A stretch of DNA of 64,000 bases. Origin: Colletes latitarsis. Taxonomy: Eukaryota > Arthropoda > Insecta > Hymenoptera > Colletidae. This document shows, in pieces, positions 52,065 through 63,436 of the stretch (within the stretch, counting starts at the first letter, position 1; each line of letters opens with the position of its first letter). The stretch spans positions 29,559,501 to 29,623,500 of the forward strand of contig NW_027488367.1 in NCBI RefSeq assembly GCF_051014445.1. The letters are read 5' to 3'. Made by a program: the position numbers and the translations under genes. The notes under the pieces were generated by a model. It saw nothing but the letters and a program-made list of their open reading frames with translations, made no database searches and had not been told where the DNA came from.

Positions 52065-53530
52065 GACTCAGACTTTCGCATTCTTCGCATACTTGTGGGC
52101 CAGATCCTGGGCATTTTCTGATTTGGATCACGTAGTAATGTTTTACCACACCGAAACAGTCAATCAAACGTGGTTGCGATTAATATTTTATAGGATAACG
52201 CCTGTTATGTCTGGGTTAGGTGTGGTATTAGCCATCATGTAGTTCATACTTTCACATTTTTCGCATACTTGTTGGCCAGATCCTGGGTTTTTTCCGGTTT
52301 GAATTACGTAGTAATATGGTACCACACCGAAACCGTCAATTAATCCTGATTGCGGTTAATATTTTAGAGGACGACGCCGGTTATGTCTGGGTAAGGTCTG
52401 GTATTTGCTATCATCTGACTCATACTTTCGCATTTTTCGCATACTTGTTGTCCAGATCCAGGATTTTGTCCGGTTTGGGTCACGTAGTAATATGGTACCA
52501 CACTGAAACAGTCAATCAAACCTGGTTCCGATTAATATTTTAGAGGATAACGCCGGTTAGGTTTGTGTTAGGTCTGGTATTTGCAATCATCTGACTCAGA
52601 CTTTCGCATTCATCGCATACTTGTTGGCCAGATCCTGGGTTTTTTTGATTAGGATCACGTAGTAATCTGGCACCACACCGAAACTGTCAATTAAACCTGG
52701 TTGCGATTAATATTTTAGAAGATAACGCCGGTTATGTCTGGGTAAGGTCTGGTATTTGCTATCATTTGACTCATACTTTCGCATTCTTCGCATACTTGTT
52801 GGCCAGATCCGGGGTTTTTTCCGGTTTGGATCACGTAGTAATATGGTACCACACTGAAACAGTCAATTAAACCTGGTTCCGATCAATATTTTAGAGGATA
52901 ACGCCGGTTATGTCTGGGTTAGTTCTCGTATTTGCTATCGTCTGGCTCAGACTTCCGCATTCTTCGCGTACTTGTTGGCCAGATCCTGGGCATTTTCTGA
53001 TTTGGATCACGTAGTAATGTGGTACCACACTGAAACAGTCAATTAAACCTGGTTGCGATTAATATTCTAGAAGATAAAGCCGGTTATGTCTGGGTTATAT
53101 CTGGTATTTGCAATCATTTGACTCATACTTTCGCATTTTTCGCATACTTGTTGTCCAGATCCTGGATTTTTTCTGGTTTGGATTACATAGTAATGTGGTA
53201 CCGCACTGAAACAATCAATTAAACCTGGTTCCGATTAATATTTTAGAGGATAACGCCTGTTATGTCTGGGTTAGTGTAGGTATTTGCAATCATCTGGCTC
53301 ATACATTCGCATTTTTCGAATTCCTGTTGGCCAGATCCTGGGTTTTTTTCTGGTTTGATTACGTAGTAATGTGGTGCCACAACGAAACAGTCAATTAAAC
53401 CCGCTCGCGATTAATATTTTGGAGGATAACGCCGGTTATGTCTGAGTTACGTCTGGTATTTGCCAATACCAAGCTCATTCTTTCGCATTTTTCGCATACT
53501 TGAGTGGCCAGATCCTGGGCTCTTGCTGAT
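52065..53530 (+). repeat. Spaced duplication in B, copy 2 (1,466 bp)
   Basis: Copy of 48,195-49,660. Downstream of 53,530 the sequence instead follows the monomers at about 46,140 (ataccagaccgaaac), offset about 7,390. This shows a mosaic join. Confidence 0.91.
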
Positions 53531-55184
53531 CTGGATCACGTAGTAATGTGATACCAGACCGAAACAGTCGATTAAACCTGGTTCCGATTAATATTTTAAA
53601 GGATAACGCCGGTTATGTCTGGGTTAGGTCTGGTATTTACCATCATCTGACTCAGAGTTTCGCATTCTTCGCATACTTGTTGGCCAGATCCTGGGCTCTT
53701 GCTGATTTGGATCACATAGTAATGTGATACCACACCGAAACAGTCAATTAAACCTGGTTTCGGTCAATATTTTAGAGGATAACGCCGGTTATATCTGGGT
53801 TAGGTCTGGTATTTGCCATCATCAGACTCAGACTTTCGCATTCTTCGCATACTTGTTGGCCAGATCCTGGGCTCTTGCTGATTTGGATCACGTAGTAATG
53901 TGATACCACACCGAAACAGTCAATTAAAGCTGGTTTCGGTCAATATTTTAGAGGATAACGCCGGTTATGTCTGGGTTAGGTCTGGTAATTGGCATCATCT
54001 GACTCAGACTTTCGCATTCTTCGCATACTTGTGGGCCAGATCCTGGGCATTTTCTGATTTGGATCACGTAGTAATGTGGTACCACACTGAAAGAGTCAAA
54101 TAAACCTGGTTCCGATTAATACTTTAGGGGATAACGCCGGTTATGTCTGGGTTAGGTCTAGTATTTGCAATCATCTGGCTCAGACTTTCGCATTCTTCGC
54201 ATACTTGTTGCCAGATCCTGGGCTTTTGCTGATTTGAATAACGTAGCAATGTGGTACTACACCGAAGCAGTCAATTAAACCTGGTTCCGATTAATATTTT
54301 AGGGGATAACGCCGGTTATGTCTGGGTTACGTCTGGTATTTGCAATCATCTGGCTCACGCTTTCGCGTTTTTCGCATACCTGTTGGCCAGATCCTGGGCT
54401 CCTGCTGATGTGGATCAGGTAGTAATGTTTTACCACACCGAAACAGTCAATCAAACGTGGTTGCGATTAATATTTTATAGGATAACGCCTGTTATGTCTG
54501 GGTTAGGTGTGGTATTAGCCATCATGTAGCTCATACTTTCACATTTTTCGCATACTTGTTGGCCAGATCCTGGGTTTTCTCCGGTTTGTATTACGTAGTA
54601 ATATGGTACCACACCGAAACCGTCAATTAAACCTGATTGCGGTTAATATTTTAGAGGACGACGCCGGTTATGTCTGCGTTAGTTCTCGTATTTGCTATCA
54701 TCTAGCTCAGACTTTCGCATTCTTCGCGTATTTGTTGGCCAGATCCTGGGCATTTTCTGATTTGGATCACGTAGTAATAAGGTACCACACTGAAAGAGTC
54801 AATTGAACCTTGTTCCGATTAATATTTTGGAGGATAACGCCGGTTAGGTTTGTGTTAGGTCTGGTATTTGCAATCATCTGACTCAGACTTTCGCATTTTT
54901 CGCATACTTGTTGGCCAGATCCGGGGTTTTTTTCTGGTTTGATTACGTAGTAATGTGGTGCCACAACGAAACAGTCAATTAAACCCGCTCGCGATTAATA
55001 TTTTGGAGTATAACGCCGGTTATGTCTGAGTTACGTCTGGTATTTGCCAATACCAAGCTGATTCTTTCGCATTTTTCGCATACTTGAGTGGCCAGATCCT
55101 GGGCTCTCGCTGATCTGGATCACGTAGTAATGTGATACCAGACCGAAACAGTCGATTAAACCTGGTTCCGATTAATATTTTAAA

Positions 55185-55483
55185 GGATAACGCCGGTTAT
55201 GTCTGGGTTAGGTCTGGTATTTACCATCATCTGACTCAGAGTTTCGCATTCTTCGCATACTTGTTGCCCAGATCCTGGGCGCTTGCTGATTTGGATCACG
55301 TAGTAATGTTATACCACACCGAAACAGTCAATTAAAGCTGGTTCCGGTCAATATTTTAGAGGATAACGCCGGTTATGTCTGGGTTAGGTCTGGTAATTGA
55401 AATCGTCTGACTCAGACTTTCGCATTCTTCGCATACTTGTGGGCCAGAACCTGGGCATTTTCTGATTTGGATCACGTAGTAAT
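55185..55483 (+). repeat. Local 704-bp-offset repeat in B, copy 1
   Basis: Shares ttgcccagatcctgggcgct and gtaattg(a/g)aatcgtc with 55,889-56,187. It is four monomers from its partner. Confidence 0.88.
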
Positions 55484-55888
55484 AAGGTACCACACTGAAA
55501 GAGTCAATTGAACCTTGTTCCGATTAATATTTTGGAGGATAACGCCGGTTAGGTTTGTGTTAGGTCTGGTATTTGCAATCATCTTCCTCATACTTTCGCA
55601 TTTTTCGCATACTTGTTGTCCAGATCCTGGATTTTGCCCGGTTTGGATCACGTAGTAATGTGGTACCGTTCCGAAACAGTCAATTAAACCTGGTTCCGAT
55701 TAATATTTTAGAAGATAACGCCGGTTATGTCTGGGTTACGTCTGGTATTTGCCATCATATGACTCATACTTTCGCATTCTTCGCATACTTGTTGGCCAGA
55801 TCCTGGGCTCTTGCTGATTTGGATCAGGTAGTAATGTGATACCACACCGAAACAGTCAATTAAACCTGGTTTCGGTCAATATTTTAGA

Positions 55889-56187
55889 GGATAACGCCGG
55901 TTATGTCTGGGTTAGGTCTGGTATTTACCATCATCTGACTCAGAGTTTCGCATTCTTCGCATACTTGTTGCCCAGATCCTGGGCGCTTGCTGATTTGGAT
56001 CACGTAGTAATGTTATACCACACCGAAACAGTCAATTAAAGCTGGTTCCGGTCAATATTTTAGAGGATAACGCCGGTTATGTCTGGGTTAGGTCTGGTAA
56101 TTGGAATCGTCTGACTCAGACTTTCGCATTCTTCGCATACTTGTGGGCCAGATCCTGGGCATTTTCTGATTTGGATCACGTAGTAAT
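55889..56187 (+). repeat. Local 704-bp-offset repeat in B, copy 2
   Basis: Near-identical to 55,185-55,483. Confidence 0.88.
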
Positions 56188-56872
56188 GTGGTACCACACT
56201 GAAAGAGTCAAATAAACCTGGTTCCGATTAATACTTTAGGGGATGACGCCGGTTATGTCTGGGTTAGGTCTGGTATTTGCAATCATCTGGCTCAGACTTT
56301 CGCATTCTTCGCATACTTGTTGCCAGATCCTGGGCATTTTCTGATTTGAATAACGTAGCAATGTGGTACTACACCGAAGCAGTCAATTAAACCTGGTTCC
56401 GATTAATATTTTAGGGGATAACGCCGGTTATGTCTGGGTTACGTCTGGTATTTGCAATCATCTGGCTCACGCTTTCGCGTTTTTCGCATACCTGTGGGCC
56501 AGATCCTGGGCTCCTGCTGATGTGGATCAGGTAGTAATGTTTTACCACACCGAAACAGTCAATCAAACGTGGTTGCGATTAATATTTTATAGGATAACGC
56601 CGGTTATGTCTGGGTTAGGTCTGGTAATTGGAATCGTCTGACTCAGACTTTCGCATACTTCGCGTATTTGTTGGCCAGATCCTGGGCATTTTCTGATTTG
56701 GATCACGTAGTAATAAGGTACCACACTGAAAGAGTCAATTGAACCTTGTTCCGATTAATATTTTAAAGGACAACGCCGGTTATGTGTGGGTTAGGTCTGG
56801 TATTTGGCATCATCTGACTCAGACTTTCGCATTCTTCGCATACTTGTGGGCCAGATCCTGGATTTTGTCCGG

Positions 56873-57038
56873 TTTGGATCACGTAGTAATGTGGTACCAC
56901 ACTGAAAGTGTCAAATAAGCCTGGTTCCGATTAATATTTTAGGCGATAACGCCGGTTATGTCTGGGTTAGGTCTGGTATTTACCATCATCTGACTCAGAG
57001 TTTCGCATTCTTCGCATACTTGTTGGCCAGATCCTGGG
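56873..57038 (+). repeat. Single-monomer tandem duplication, copy 1
   Basis: 166 bp identical to 57,049-57,214 at an offset of exactly 176. The rare marker is gaaagtgtcaaataagcc (56,904 and 57,080). This is the smallest step of array growth visible in the window. Confidence 0.93.
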
Positions 57039-57048
57039 CGCTTGCTGA

Positions 57049-57214
57049 TTTGGATCACGTAGTAATGTGGTACCACACTGAAAGTGTCAAATAAGCCTGG
57101 TTCCGATTAATATTTTAGGCGATAACGCCGGTTATGTCTGGGTTAGGTCTGGTATTTACCATCATCTGACTCAGAGTTTCGCATTCTTCGCATACTTGTT
57201 GGCCAGATCCTGGG
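57049..57214 (+). repeat. Single-monomer tandem duplication, copy 2
   Basis: Identical to 56,873-57,038. It is followed by ttttttccgg, where copy 1 has cgcttgctg. Confidence 0.93.
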
Positions 57215-57600
57215 TTTTTTCCGGTTTCAATTACGTAGTAATATGGTACCACACCGAAACCGTCAATTAAACCTGATTGCGGTTAATATTTTACAGGACG
57301 ACGCCGGTTATGCCTGGGTTAGTTCTCGAAATTGCTATCATCTAGCTCATACTTTCGCATTTTTCGCATACATGTAGGCCAGATCCCGGGTTTTTGTCTG
57401 GATAGGATCACGTATTAATGTGGTACCACACTGAAATAGTCAATAAAACATGGTCCCAATTAATATACTAGAGGATAACGCCGGTAATGCCTGGGTTAGG
57501 TCTGGTATTTGCCATCATCTAGCTCATACTTTCGCATTTTTCGCATACATGTAGGCCAGATCCCGGGTTTTTGTCTGGATATGATCACGTAGTAATGTGG
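57215..57600 (+). repeat. Divergent monomers within family B
   Basis: About two monomers further from the B type than their neighbours: cacgtattaatg, gaaatagtcaataaaacatg, gtcccaattaatatactag, gccggtaatgcctggg, and catacatgtaggccagatcc followed by cgggtttttgtctgg (twice, offset 176). Only the fragment at about 49,985-50,025 shares the last variant. This may be an older or third subtype. Confidence 0.8.
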
Positions 57601-59564
57601 TACCACACTGAAAGAGTCCAATAAACCTGGTTCCGATTAATATTTTAGGCGATAACGCCGGTTATGTTTGGGTTAGGTCTGGTATTTACCATCATCTGAC
57701 TCAGAGTTTCGCATTCTTCGCGTACTTGTTGCCCAGATCCTGGGCGCTTGCTGATTTGGATAACGTAGTAATGTTATACCACACCGAAACAGTCAATTAA
57801 AGCTGGTTCCGGTCAATATTTTAGAGGATAACGCCGGTTATGTCTGGGTTAGGTCTGGTAATTGGAATCATCTGACTCAGACTTTCGCATTCTTCGCATA
57901 CTTGTGAGCCAGATCCTGGGCATTTTCTGATTTGGATCACGTAGTAATGTGGTACCACACTGAAAGAGTCAAATAAACCTGGTTCCGATTAATATTTTAG
58001 GCGATAACGCCGGTTATGTCTGGGTTAGGTCTGGTATTTACAATCATCTGGCTCATGCTTTCGCATTTTTCGCATACCTGTTGGCCAGATCCTGGGCTCC
58101 TGCTGATGTGGATCAGGTAGTAATAAGGTACCACACTGAAAGAGTCAATTGAACCTTGTTCCGATTAATATTTTGGAGGATAACGCCGGTTAGGTTTGTG
58201 TTAGGTCTGGTATTTGCAATCATCTTCCTCATACTTTCGCATTTTTCGCATACTTGTTGTCCAGATCCTGGATTTTGTCCGGTTTGGATCACGTAGTAAT
58301 GTGGTACCGTACCGAAACAGTCAATTAAACCTGGTTCCGATTAATATTTTAGAAGATAACGCCGGTTGTGTCTGGGTTAGGTCTGGTATTTGCCATCATA
58401 TAACTCATACTTTCGCATTCTTCGCATACTTGTTGGCCAGATCCTGACTTTTTCAGATTTGGATCACGTAGTAATCGGGCACCACACCGAAACTGTCAAT
58501 TAAACCTGGTTGCGATTAATATTTTAGAAGATAACGCCGGTTATGTCTGGGTAAGGTCTGGTATTTGCTATCATCTAGCTCAGACTTTCGCATTCTTCGC
58601 GTGCTTGTTGGCCAGATCCTGGGCATTTTCTGATTTGGATCACGTAGTAATAAGGTACCACAGTGAAACAGTCAATTAAACCTGGTTCCGATTAATTTTT
58701 TAGACGATAACGCCGGTTAGGTTTGTGTTAGGTCTGGTATTTGCAATCATCTGACTCAGACTTTCGCATTCTTCGCATACTTGTTGGCCAGATCCGGGGT
58801 TTTTTCCGGTTTGGATCACGTAGTAATATGATACCACACTGAAACAGTCAATTAAAACTGGTTCCGATCAATATTTTAGAGGATAACGCCGGTTAGGTTT
58901 GTGTTAGGTCTGGTATTTGCAATCATCTGACTCAGGCTTTCGCATTCTTCGCATACTTGTTGGCCAGATCCGGTGCTTTTTCTGATTTGGATCACGTAGT
59001 AATGTGGTACTACACTGAAACAGTCAATTAAACGTGGTTCCGATTAATATTTTAGAGGATAACGCCCGTTATGTCTGGTTTAGTTCAGGTATTTGCATTC
59101 ATCTGGCTCATACATTCGCATTTTTCGAATTCCTGTTGGCCAGATCCTGGGTTTTTTTCTGGTTTGATTACGTAGTAATGTGGTGCCACAACGAAACAGT
59201 CAATTAAACCCGCTCGCGATTAATATTTTGGAGGATAACGCCGGTTATGTCTGAGTTACGTCTGGTATTTGCCAATACCAAGCTCATTCTTTCGCATTTT
59301 TCGCATACTTGAGTGGCCAGATCCTGGGATCTTGCTGATATGGATCACGTAGTAATGTGATACCACAGCGAAGCAGTCAATTAAACCTGGTTTCGGTCAA
59401 TATTTTAGAGGATAACGCCGGTTATGTCTGGGTTAGGTCTGGTATTTGCCATCATCAGACTCAGACTTTCGCATTGTTCGCATACTTGTTGGCCAGATCC
59501 TGGGCTCTTGCTGATTTGGATCACGTAGTAATGTGATATCACACCGAAACAGTCAATTAAAGCT
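57601..59564 (+). repeat. Family B monomers
   Basis: About 11 monomers in irregular order. It includes another gtaataaggtacc and catcttcctcatac combination (about 58,120-58,320) seen near 46,855, 50,552 and 55,480, and the cccgctcgcg variant at 59,209. Confidence 0.85.
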
Positions 59565-60128
59565 GGTTTCGGTCAATATTTTAGAGGATAACGCCGGTTA
59601 TGTCTGGGTTAGGTCTGGTAATTGGCATCATCTGACTCAGACTTTCGCATTCTTCGCATACTTGTGGGCCAGATCCTGGGCATTTTCTGATTTGGATCAC
59701 GTAGTAATGTGGTACCACACTGAAAGAGTCAAATAAACCTGGTTCCGGTTAATACTTTAGGGGATAACGCCGGTTATGTCTGGGTTAGGTCTGGTATTTG
59801 CAATCATCTGGGTCTTACTTTCGCATTTTTCGCATACTTGTTGCCAGATCCTGGGCTTTTGCTGATTTGAATAACGTAGCAATGTGGTACTACACCGAAG
59901 CATTCGATTAAACCTGGTTCCGATTAATATTTTAAAGGATAACGCCGGTTATGTCTGGGTTAGGTCTGGTATTTGCAATCATCTGGCTCATGCTTTCGCA
60001 TTTTTCGCATACCTGTTGGCCAGATCCTGGGCTCCTGCTGATGTGGATCAGGTAGTAATGTTTTACCACACCGAAACAGTCAATCAAACGTGGTTGCGAT
60101 TAATATTTTATAGGATAACGCCTGTTAT
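59565..60128 (+). repeat. Repeat of the right-edge sequence, copy 1 (564 bp)
   Basis: Matches 63,437-64,000 at an offset of 3,872 bp (exactly 22 monomers), including the shortened cttgttgccagatcc and gaagcattcgatt variants. Confidence 0.9.
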
Positions 60129-60402
60129 GTCTGGGTTAGGTGTGGTATTAGCCATCATGTAGCTCATACTTTCACATTTTTCGCATACTTGTTGGCCAGA
60201 TCCTGGGTTTTTTCCGGTTTGAATTACGTAGTAATATGGTACCACACCGAAACCGTCAATTAAACCTGATTGCGGTTAATATTTTGGAGGATAGCGCCGG
60301 TTAGGTTTGTGTTAGGTCTGGTATTTGCAATCATCTTCCTCATACTTTCGCATTTTTCGCATACTTGTTGTCCAGATCCTGGATTTTGTCCGGTTTGGAT
60401 AA

Positions 60403-60731
60403 CGTAGTAATATGATACCACACTGAAACAGTCAATTAAACCTGGTTCCGATCAATATTTTAGAGGATAACGCCGATTAGGTTTGTGTTAGGTCTGGTAT
60501 TTGCAATCATCTGACTCAGACTTTCGCATTCTTCGCATACTTGTTGGCCAGATTCGGTGCTTTTTCTGATTTGGATCACGTAGTAATGTGGTACTACACT
60601 GAAACAGTCAATTAAACGTGGTTCCGATTAATATTTTAGAGGATAACGCCGGTTATATCTGGGTTAGTTCAGGTATTTGCAATCATCTGGCTCATACATT
60701 CGCATTTTTCGAATTCCTGTTGGCCAGATCC
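60403..60731 (+). repeat. Trimer-offset repeat in B, copy 1 (329 bp)
   Basis: Matches 60,931-61,259 at an offset of 528 bp (three monomers). The marker cgccgattagg is at 60,471 and 60,999, and again at 62,759. Confidence 0.9.
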
Positions 60732-60745
60732 GGGGTTTTTTCCGG

Positions 60746-61479
60746 TTTGGATCACGTAGTGATAAGGTACCACACTGAAACAGTCAATTAAACCTGGTTC
60801 CGATTAATTTTTTAGAGGATAACGCCGGTTAGGTTTGTGTTAGGTCTGGTATTTGCAATCATCTGAATCAGACTTTCGCATTCTTCGCATACTTGTTGGC
60901 CAGATCCGGGGTTTTTTCCGGTTTGGATCACGTAGTAATATGATACCACACTGAAACAGTCAATTAAACCTGGTTCCGATCAATATTTTAGAGGATAACG
61001 CCGATTAGGTTTGTGTTAGGTCTGGTATTTGCAATCATCTGACTCAGACTTTCGCATTCTTCGCATACTTGTTGGCCAGATTCGGTGCTTTTTCTGATTT
61101 GGATCACGTAGTAATGTGGTACTACACTGAAACAGTCAATTAAACGTGGTTCCGATTAATATTTTAGAGGATAACGCCGGTTATATCTGGGTTAGTTCAG
61201 GTATTTGCAATCATCTGGCTCATACATTCGCATTTTTCGAATTCCTGTTGGCCAGATCCTGGGTTTTTTTCTGGTTTGATTACGTAGTAATGTGGTGCCA
61301 CAACGAAACAGTCAATTAAACCCGCTCGCGATTAATATTTTGGAGGATAACGCCGGTTATGTCTGAGTTACGTCTGGTATTTGCCAATACCAAGCTCATT
61401 CTTTCGCATTTTTCGCATACTTGAGTGGCCAGATCCTGGGATCTTGCTGATATGGATCACGTAGTAATGTGATACCACA
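60746..61479 (+). repeat. 10-mer-offset repeat in B, copy 1 (734 bp)
   Basis: Matches 62,506-63,239 at an offset of exactly 1,760 bp. The block starts at a gtagtgataaggtacc variant and ends where acagcgaagc and acaccgaaac diverge. A few substitutions separate the copies. It overlaps the second copy of the 528-bp-offset repeat, so the events are layered. Confidence 0.9.
60931..61259 (+). repeat. Trimer-offset repeat in B, copy 2 (329 bp)
   Basis: Copy of 60,403-60,731. Confidence 0.9.
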
Positions 61480-62505
61480 GCGAAGCAGTCAATTAAACCT
61501 GGTTTCGGTCAATATTTTAGAGGATAACGCCGGTTATGTCTGGGTTAGGTCTGGTATTTGCCATCATCAGACTCAGACTTTCGCATTCTTCGCATACTTG
61601 TTGGCCAGATCCTGGGCTCTTGCTGATTTGGATCACGTAGTAATGTGATATCACACCGAAACAGTCAATTAAAGCTGGTTTCGGTCAATATTTTAGAGGA
61701 TAACGCCGGTTATGTCTGGGTTAGGTCTGGTATTTGCGATCATATGACTCGTACTTTCGCATTCTTCGCATACTTGTTGGCCAGATCCTGGGTTTTTTCC
61801 GGTTTGAATTACGTAGTAATATGGTACCACACCGAAACCGTCAATTAAACCTGATTGCGGTTAATATTTTGGAGGATAGCGCCGGTTAGGTTTGTGTTAG
61901 GTCTGGTATTTGCAATCATCTTCCTCATACTTTCGCATTTTTCGCATACTTGGTGTCCAGATCCTGGATTTTGTCCGGTTTGGGTCACGTAGTAATATGG
62001 TACCACACTGAAACAGTCAATCAAACCTGGTTCCGATTAATATTTTGGAGGATAGCGCCGGTTAGGTTTGTGTTAGGTCTGGTATTTGCAATCATCTTCC
62101 TCATACTTTCGCATTTTTCGCATACTTGTTGTCCAGATCCTGGATTTTGTCCGGTTTGGATCACGTAGTAATGTGGTAGCGCACCGAAACAGTCAATTAA
62201 ACCTGGTTCCGATTAATATTTTAGAAGATAACGCCGGTTGTGTCTGGGTTAGGTCTGGTATTTGCCATCATATGACTCATACTTTCGCATTCTTCGCATA
62301 CTTGTTGGCCAGATGCTGACTTTTCCTGATTTGGATCACGTAGTAATCAGGCGCCACACCGAAACTGTCAATTAAACCTGGTTGCGATTAATATTTTAGA
62401 AGATAACGCCGGTTATGTCTGGGTAAGGTCTGGTATTTGCTATCATCTAGCTCAGACTTTCGCATTCTTCGCGTACTTGTTGGCCAGATCCTGGGCATTT
62501 TCTGA
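61480..62505 (+). repeat. Family B monomers
   Basis: About six monomers. The catcttcctcatac monomer occurs twice in succession (about 61,915 and 62,094). About 61,952-62,172 parallels 51,040-51,260. No unique sequence. Confidence 0.85.
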
Positions 62506-63239
62506 TTTGGATCACGTAGTGATAAGGTACCACACTGAAACAGTCAATTAAACCTGGTTCCGATTAATTTTTTAGAGGATAACGCCGGTTAGGTTTGTGT
62601 TAGGTCTGGTATTTGCAATCATCTGACTCAGACTTTCGCATTCTTCGCATACTTGTTGGCCAGATCCGGGGTTTTTTCCGGTTTGGATCACGTAGTAATA
62701 TGATACCACACTGAAACAGTCAATTAAACCTGGTTCCGATCAATATTTTAGAGGATAACGCCGATTAGGTTTGTGTTAGGTCTGGTATTTGCAATCATCT
62801 GACTCAGACTTTCGCATTCTTCGCATACTTGTTGGCCAGATCCGGTGCTTTTTCTGATTTGGATCACGTAGTAATGTGGTACTACACTGAAACAGTCAAT
62901 GAAACGTGGTTCCGATTAATATTTTAGAGGATAACGCCGGTTATGTCTGGGTTAGTTCAGGTATTTGCAATCATCTGGCTCATACATTCGCATTTTTCGA
63001 ATTCCTGTTGGCCAGATCCTGGGTTTTTTTCTGGTTTGATTACGTAGTAATGTGGTGCCACAACGAAACAGTCAATTAAACCCGCTCGCGATTAATATTT
63101 TGGAGGATAACGCCGGTTATGTCTGAGTTACGTCTGGTATTTGCCAATACCAAGCTCATTCTTTCGCATTTTTCGCATACTTGAGTGGCCAGATCCTGGG
63201 ATCTTGCTGATATGGATCACGTAGTAATGTGATACCACA
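62506..63239 (+). repeat. 10-mer-offset repeat in B, copy 2 (734 bp)
   Basis: Copy of 60,746-61,479. It contains the eighth and last cccgctcgcg monomer (63,081). Confidence 0.9.
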
Positions 63240-63436
63240 CCGAAACAGTCGATTAAACCTGGTTCCGATTAATATTTTAAAGGATAACGCCGGTTATGTC
63301 TGGGTTAGGTCTGGTATTTACCATCATCTGACTCAGAGTTTCGCATTCTTCGCATACTTGTTGGCCAGATCCTGGGCTCTTGCTGATTTGGATCACGTAG
63401 TAATGTGATACCACAGCGAAGCAGTCAATTAAACCA

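Larger units (their letters stand above)
53531..56872 (+). repeat. Family B monomers with several local repeats
   Basis: About 19 monomers. 54,005-54,487 is close to 56,117-56,599 (offset 2,112). 55,185-55,483 matches 55,889-56,187 (offset 704) with about three substitutions. About 53,900-54,550 resembles 59,533-60,183 (offset 5,633). No unique sequence. Confidence 0.85.
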
